Origin: Roseovarius carneus
Lineage (GTDB): Bacteria; Pseudomonadota; Alphaproteobacteria; Rhodobacterales; Rhodobacteraceae
NCBI RefSeq assembly: GCF_020141465.1
Contig: NZ_JAHSPD010000001.1
Coordinates: forward strand, 2,400,374 to 2,464,373
DNA: 64,000 nucleotides
Reading direction: 5' to 3'
In this document: one piece after another, positions 62,873 to 64,000 of the stretch
Layout: the number at the start of each line of letters is the position of its first letter
Position numbering within the stretch: the first letter of the stretch is position 1
Program-made: the position numbers and the translations under genes
The notes under the pieces: model-generated
Seen by the model: only the letters and a program-made list of their open reading frames with translations
What the model was told of the DNA's origin: nothing
Databases searched by the model: none

Positions 62873-64000
62873 CCTGTTGCGCGGTCAGCGAAACCCCTGC
62901 TTCGCGCAACGCATCCCAGATACGGCCATCGCGGCCATAGATATCGGGGCGATATTGCGTGTGACCCTTGGCCGAGGTGAAGGCCGTGCGATACATGATA
63001 TGCACCGGCACCTTCTTATCGAGATCCACGCGGGTCTGGCGTTTGCTGTCCAGAATGGTGTGGAAGAAGGTCTTTGGGTCCACCTCTTGCTTGGCAAGAA
63101 GGGCGTAGGCAAATTCAAACGGGTCGGCCAGACGGATGCAGCCATGGCTATAGGCGCGCACCTCGCGGCTGAAGAGGTTTTTGGCAGGCGTGTCATGCAG
63201 ATAGATGTTGTAGCGGTTAGGGAACATGAACTTCACCAGACCCAGCGCATTGCTGTTCGACGGCGGCTGCTTGAGGTTGAAGGGGAAGGTCCGCGCGGTG
63301 TAGGCGCTGAAATTGACATTGGCCCGGCTCACCTGCTGTCCACGTGCATTATAGAGCTTGAGATGGCTCACCGCGTTGCGGTTGCGCTGCATCTGCGGAA
63401 GGTATTCGCCCACGGCGATGGAGCGCGGCACGTTCCAAACCGGGTTGATCTCCATGTAATCCATCTCGTCCGAGAATTCCGGGCTACGGCGTTTGTCCGT
63501 GTTCTTGCCAACAACGGCGCGGGTCTCGAACGTGACCTGACCATCATCGTAGATGCGGGTAGAGAAATCGGCGAGGTTCACTTTGATGTGGCGCTTGCCG
63601 AGGGGCATGTTCATCCACCGCTCACGCTCCATCGCAACCATGATCATCGCCAGACGGTCCTCAGGTCCTTTGTTGATTTCCGTGATCGTCGACGCGCCCG
63701 CCGTGCCATCGGCGACAAGCCCGTGGGCAGCCTGGAACTCTTGCACGGCCTGTTGCAACGGCGTGTCATAGACATTGGTGGCGCTGCGCTTGAGATATCC
63801 CATCGCCGTCAGGCGGTTGCGCAGAGCGACGACCGCAGCCCCGGTCGCCCCCGGTGCAAGCGTCGTGGCAGGCACTGTGCCCCCCCATCCGCCCGCGCTC
63901 ATCTGAAGTTCAAGGCGGGTCTTTTCCTTCATCAGCCGCGCATATTCGGCTGATTTAGGTGGCAGGGCGCGGAAAAAGCCGCGCGGGTCGCTTTTGGCGA
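62868..64000 (-). CDS. L,D-transpeptidase (YcbB-like), N-terminus cut by window end
   Basis: The frame is open to base 64000, so only the C-terminal 377 residues or so are visible. A peptidoglycan-binding domain (LAPGATGAAVVALRNRLTAMGYL; LQQAVQEFQAAHGLVADGTAG) precedes the YkuD catalytic domain (HIKVNLADFSTRIYDDGQVTFETRAVVGK), with the active-site motif YSHGCIRL holding the nucleophilic Cys. The long insert between ERWMNMP and the YkuD core resembles YcbB/LdtD, which make 3-3 peptidoglycan cross-links in the periplasm. The signal peptide should lie beyond the window. Confidence 0.93.
   Translation of the reverse strand, partial: AKSDPRGFFRALPPKSAEYARLMKEKTRLELQMSAGGWGGTVPATTLAPGATGAAVVALRNRLTAMGYLKRSATNVYDTPLQQAVQEFQAAHGLVADGTAGASTITEINKGPEDRLAMIMVAMERERWMNMPLGKRHIKVNLADFSTRIYDDGQVTFETRAVVGKNTDKRRSPEFSDEMDYMEINPVWNVPRSIAVGEYLPQMQRNRNAVSHLKLYNARGQQVSRANVNFSAYTARTFPFNLKQPPSNSNALGLVKFMFPNRYNIYLHDTPAKNLFSREVRAYSHGCIRLADPFEFAYALLAKQEVDPKTFFHTILDSKRQTRVDLDKKVPVHIMYRTAFTSAKGHTQYRPDIYGRDGRIWDALREAGVSLTAQQG

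Overview
The window reads as chromosomal DNA of a marine alphaproteobacterium of the Rhodobacteraceae (Roseobacter group). Supporting points are the high GC content, the ntrBC-ntrYX-trkAH-hfq-hflX block, a fused ispDF gene, a phoR-pstSCAB-phoU-phoB operon, NtrC and NtrX proteins without the sigma-54 contact loop, and several Roseobacter-type small genes. Most of the DNA is ordinary core genome, densely packed in overlapping operons. I see no prophage, CRISPR array, defence island or integrative element; the only complete mobile element is one IS30-family insertion sequence.

Layout. 1-3900: end of a sugar dehydrogenase, a GlxA-type AraC regulator, class II DAHP synthase, a PAS-fold protein. 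4142-13604: yicC-gmk-gamma carbonic anhydrase running straight into phoR, then a three-unit Pho box and pstS-pstC-pstA-pstB-phoU-phoB. 13601-15844: LysR regulator divergent from glutaryl-CoA dehydrogenase. 15921-17037: IS30 element. 17109-23595: malonate uptake and use (TRAP transporter, malonyl-CoA decarboxylase, malonyl-CoA synthetase) with a divergent GntR regulator and a TTGTATACAA operator. 23668-27264: aroQ, tsf, rpsB, DUF502. 27359-29230: patatin-like lipase and 3-hydroxybutyrate dehydrogenase. 29407-29485: a candidate minus-strand small RNA. 29598-34702: orphan oligopeptide-binding protein, entericidin-like lipoprotein, XRE-cupin regulator, AMP-forming ligase, FrnE-like DsbA. 34824-39663: icd, penicillin-acylase-family protein, Na+/Ca2+ exchanger. 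39756-51672: minus-strand operon dusB-ntrB-ntrC-ntrY-ntrX-trkA-trkH-hfq-hflX (nitrogen signalling, potassium uptake, RNA chaperone). 51834-54676: ispDF-pgpA-cinA, ratA-like, a small membrane protein. 54734-56438: tRNA-Asp, DUF393 protein, a tandem hairpin array, tRNA-Val(UAC), a histidine phosphatase, tRNA-Val(CAC). 56457-60148: HU-domain protein with a Lys/Pro/Ala tail, small membrane protein, DUF853 HerA-like ATPase, candidate plus-strand small RNA, IalB-family protein. 60252-64000: specialised KAS II and ACP with lpxD (lipid A/envelope), and an L,D-transpeptidase cut by the window end.

The most interesting material is non-coding: two independent candidate small RNAs, each with a promoter, a 5' hairpin and a strong intrinsic terminator in gene-free DNA (29407-29485 minus; 59285-59356 plus); an orphan terminator at 59158-59186; a three-copy tandem array of GCGTTTGC hairpins abutting tRNA-Val; and a short dispersed intergenic repeat seen five times. 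All assignments come from reading translations and motifs by eye; nothing was searched against a database.
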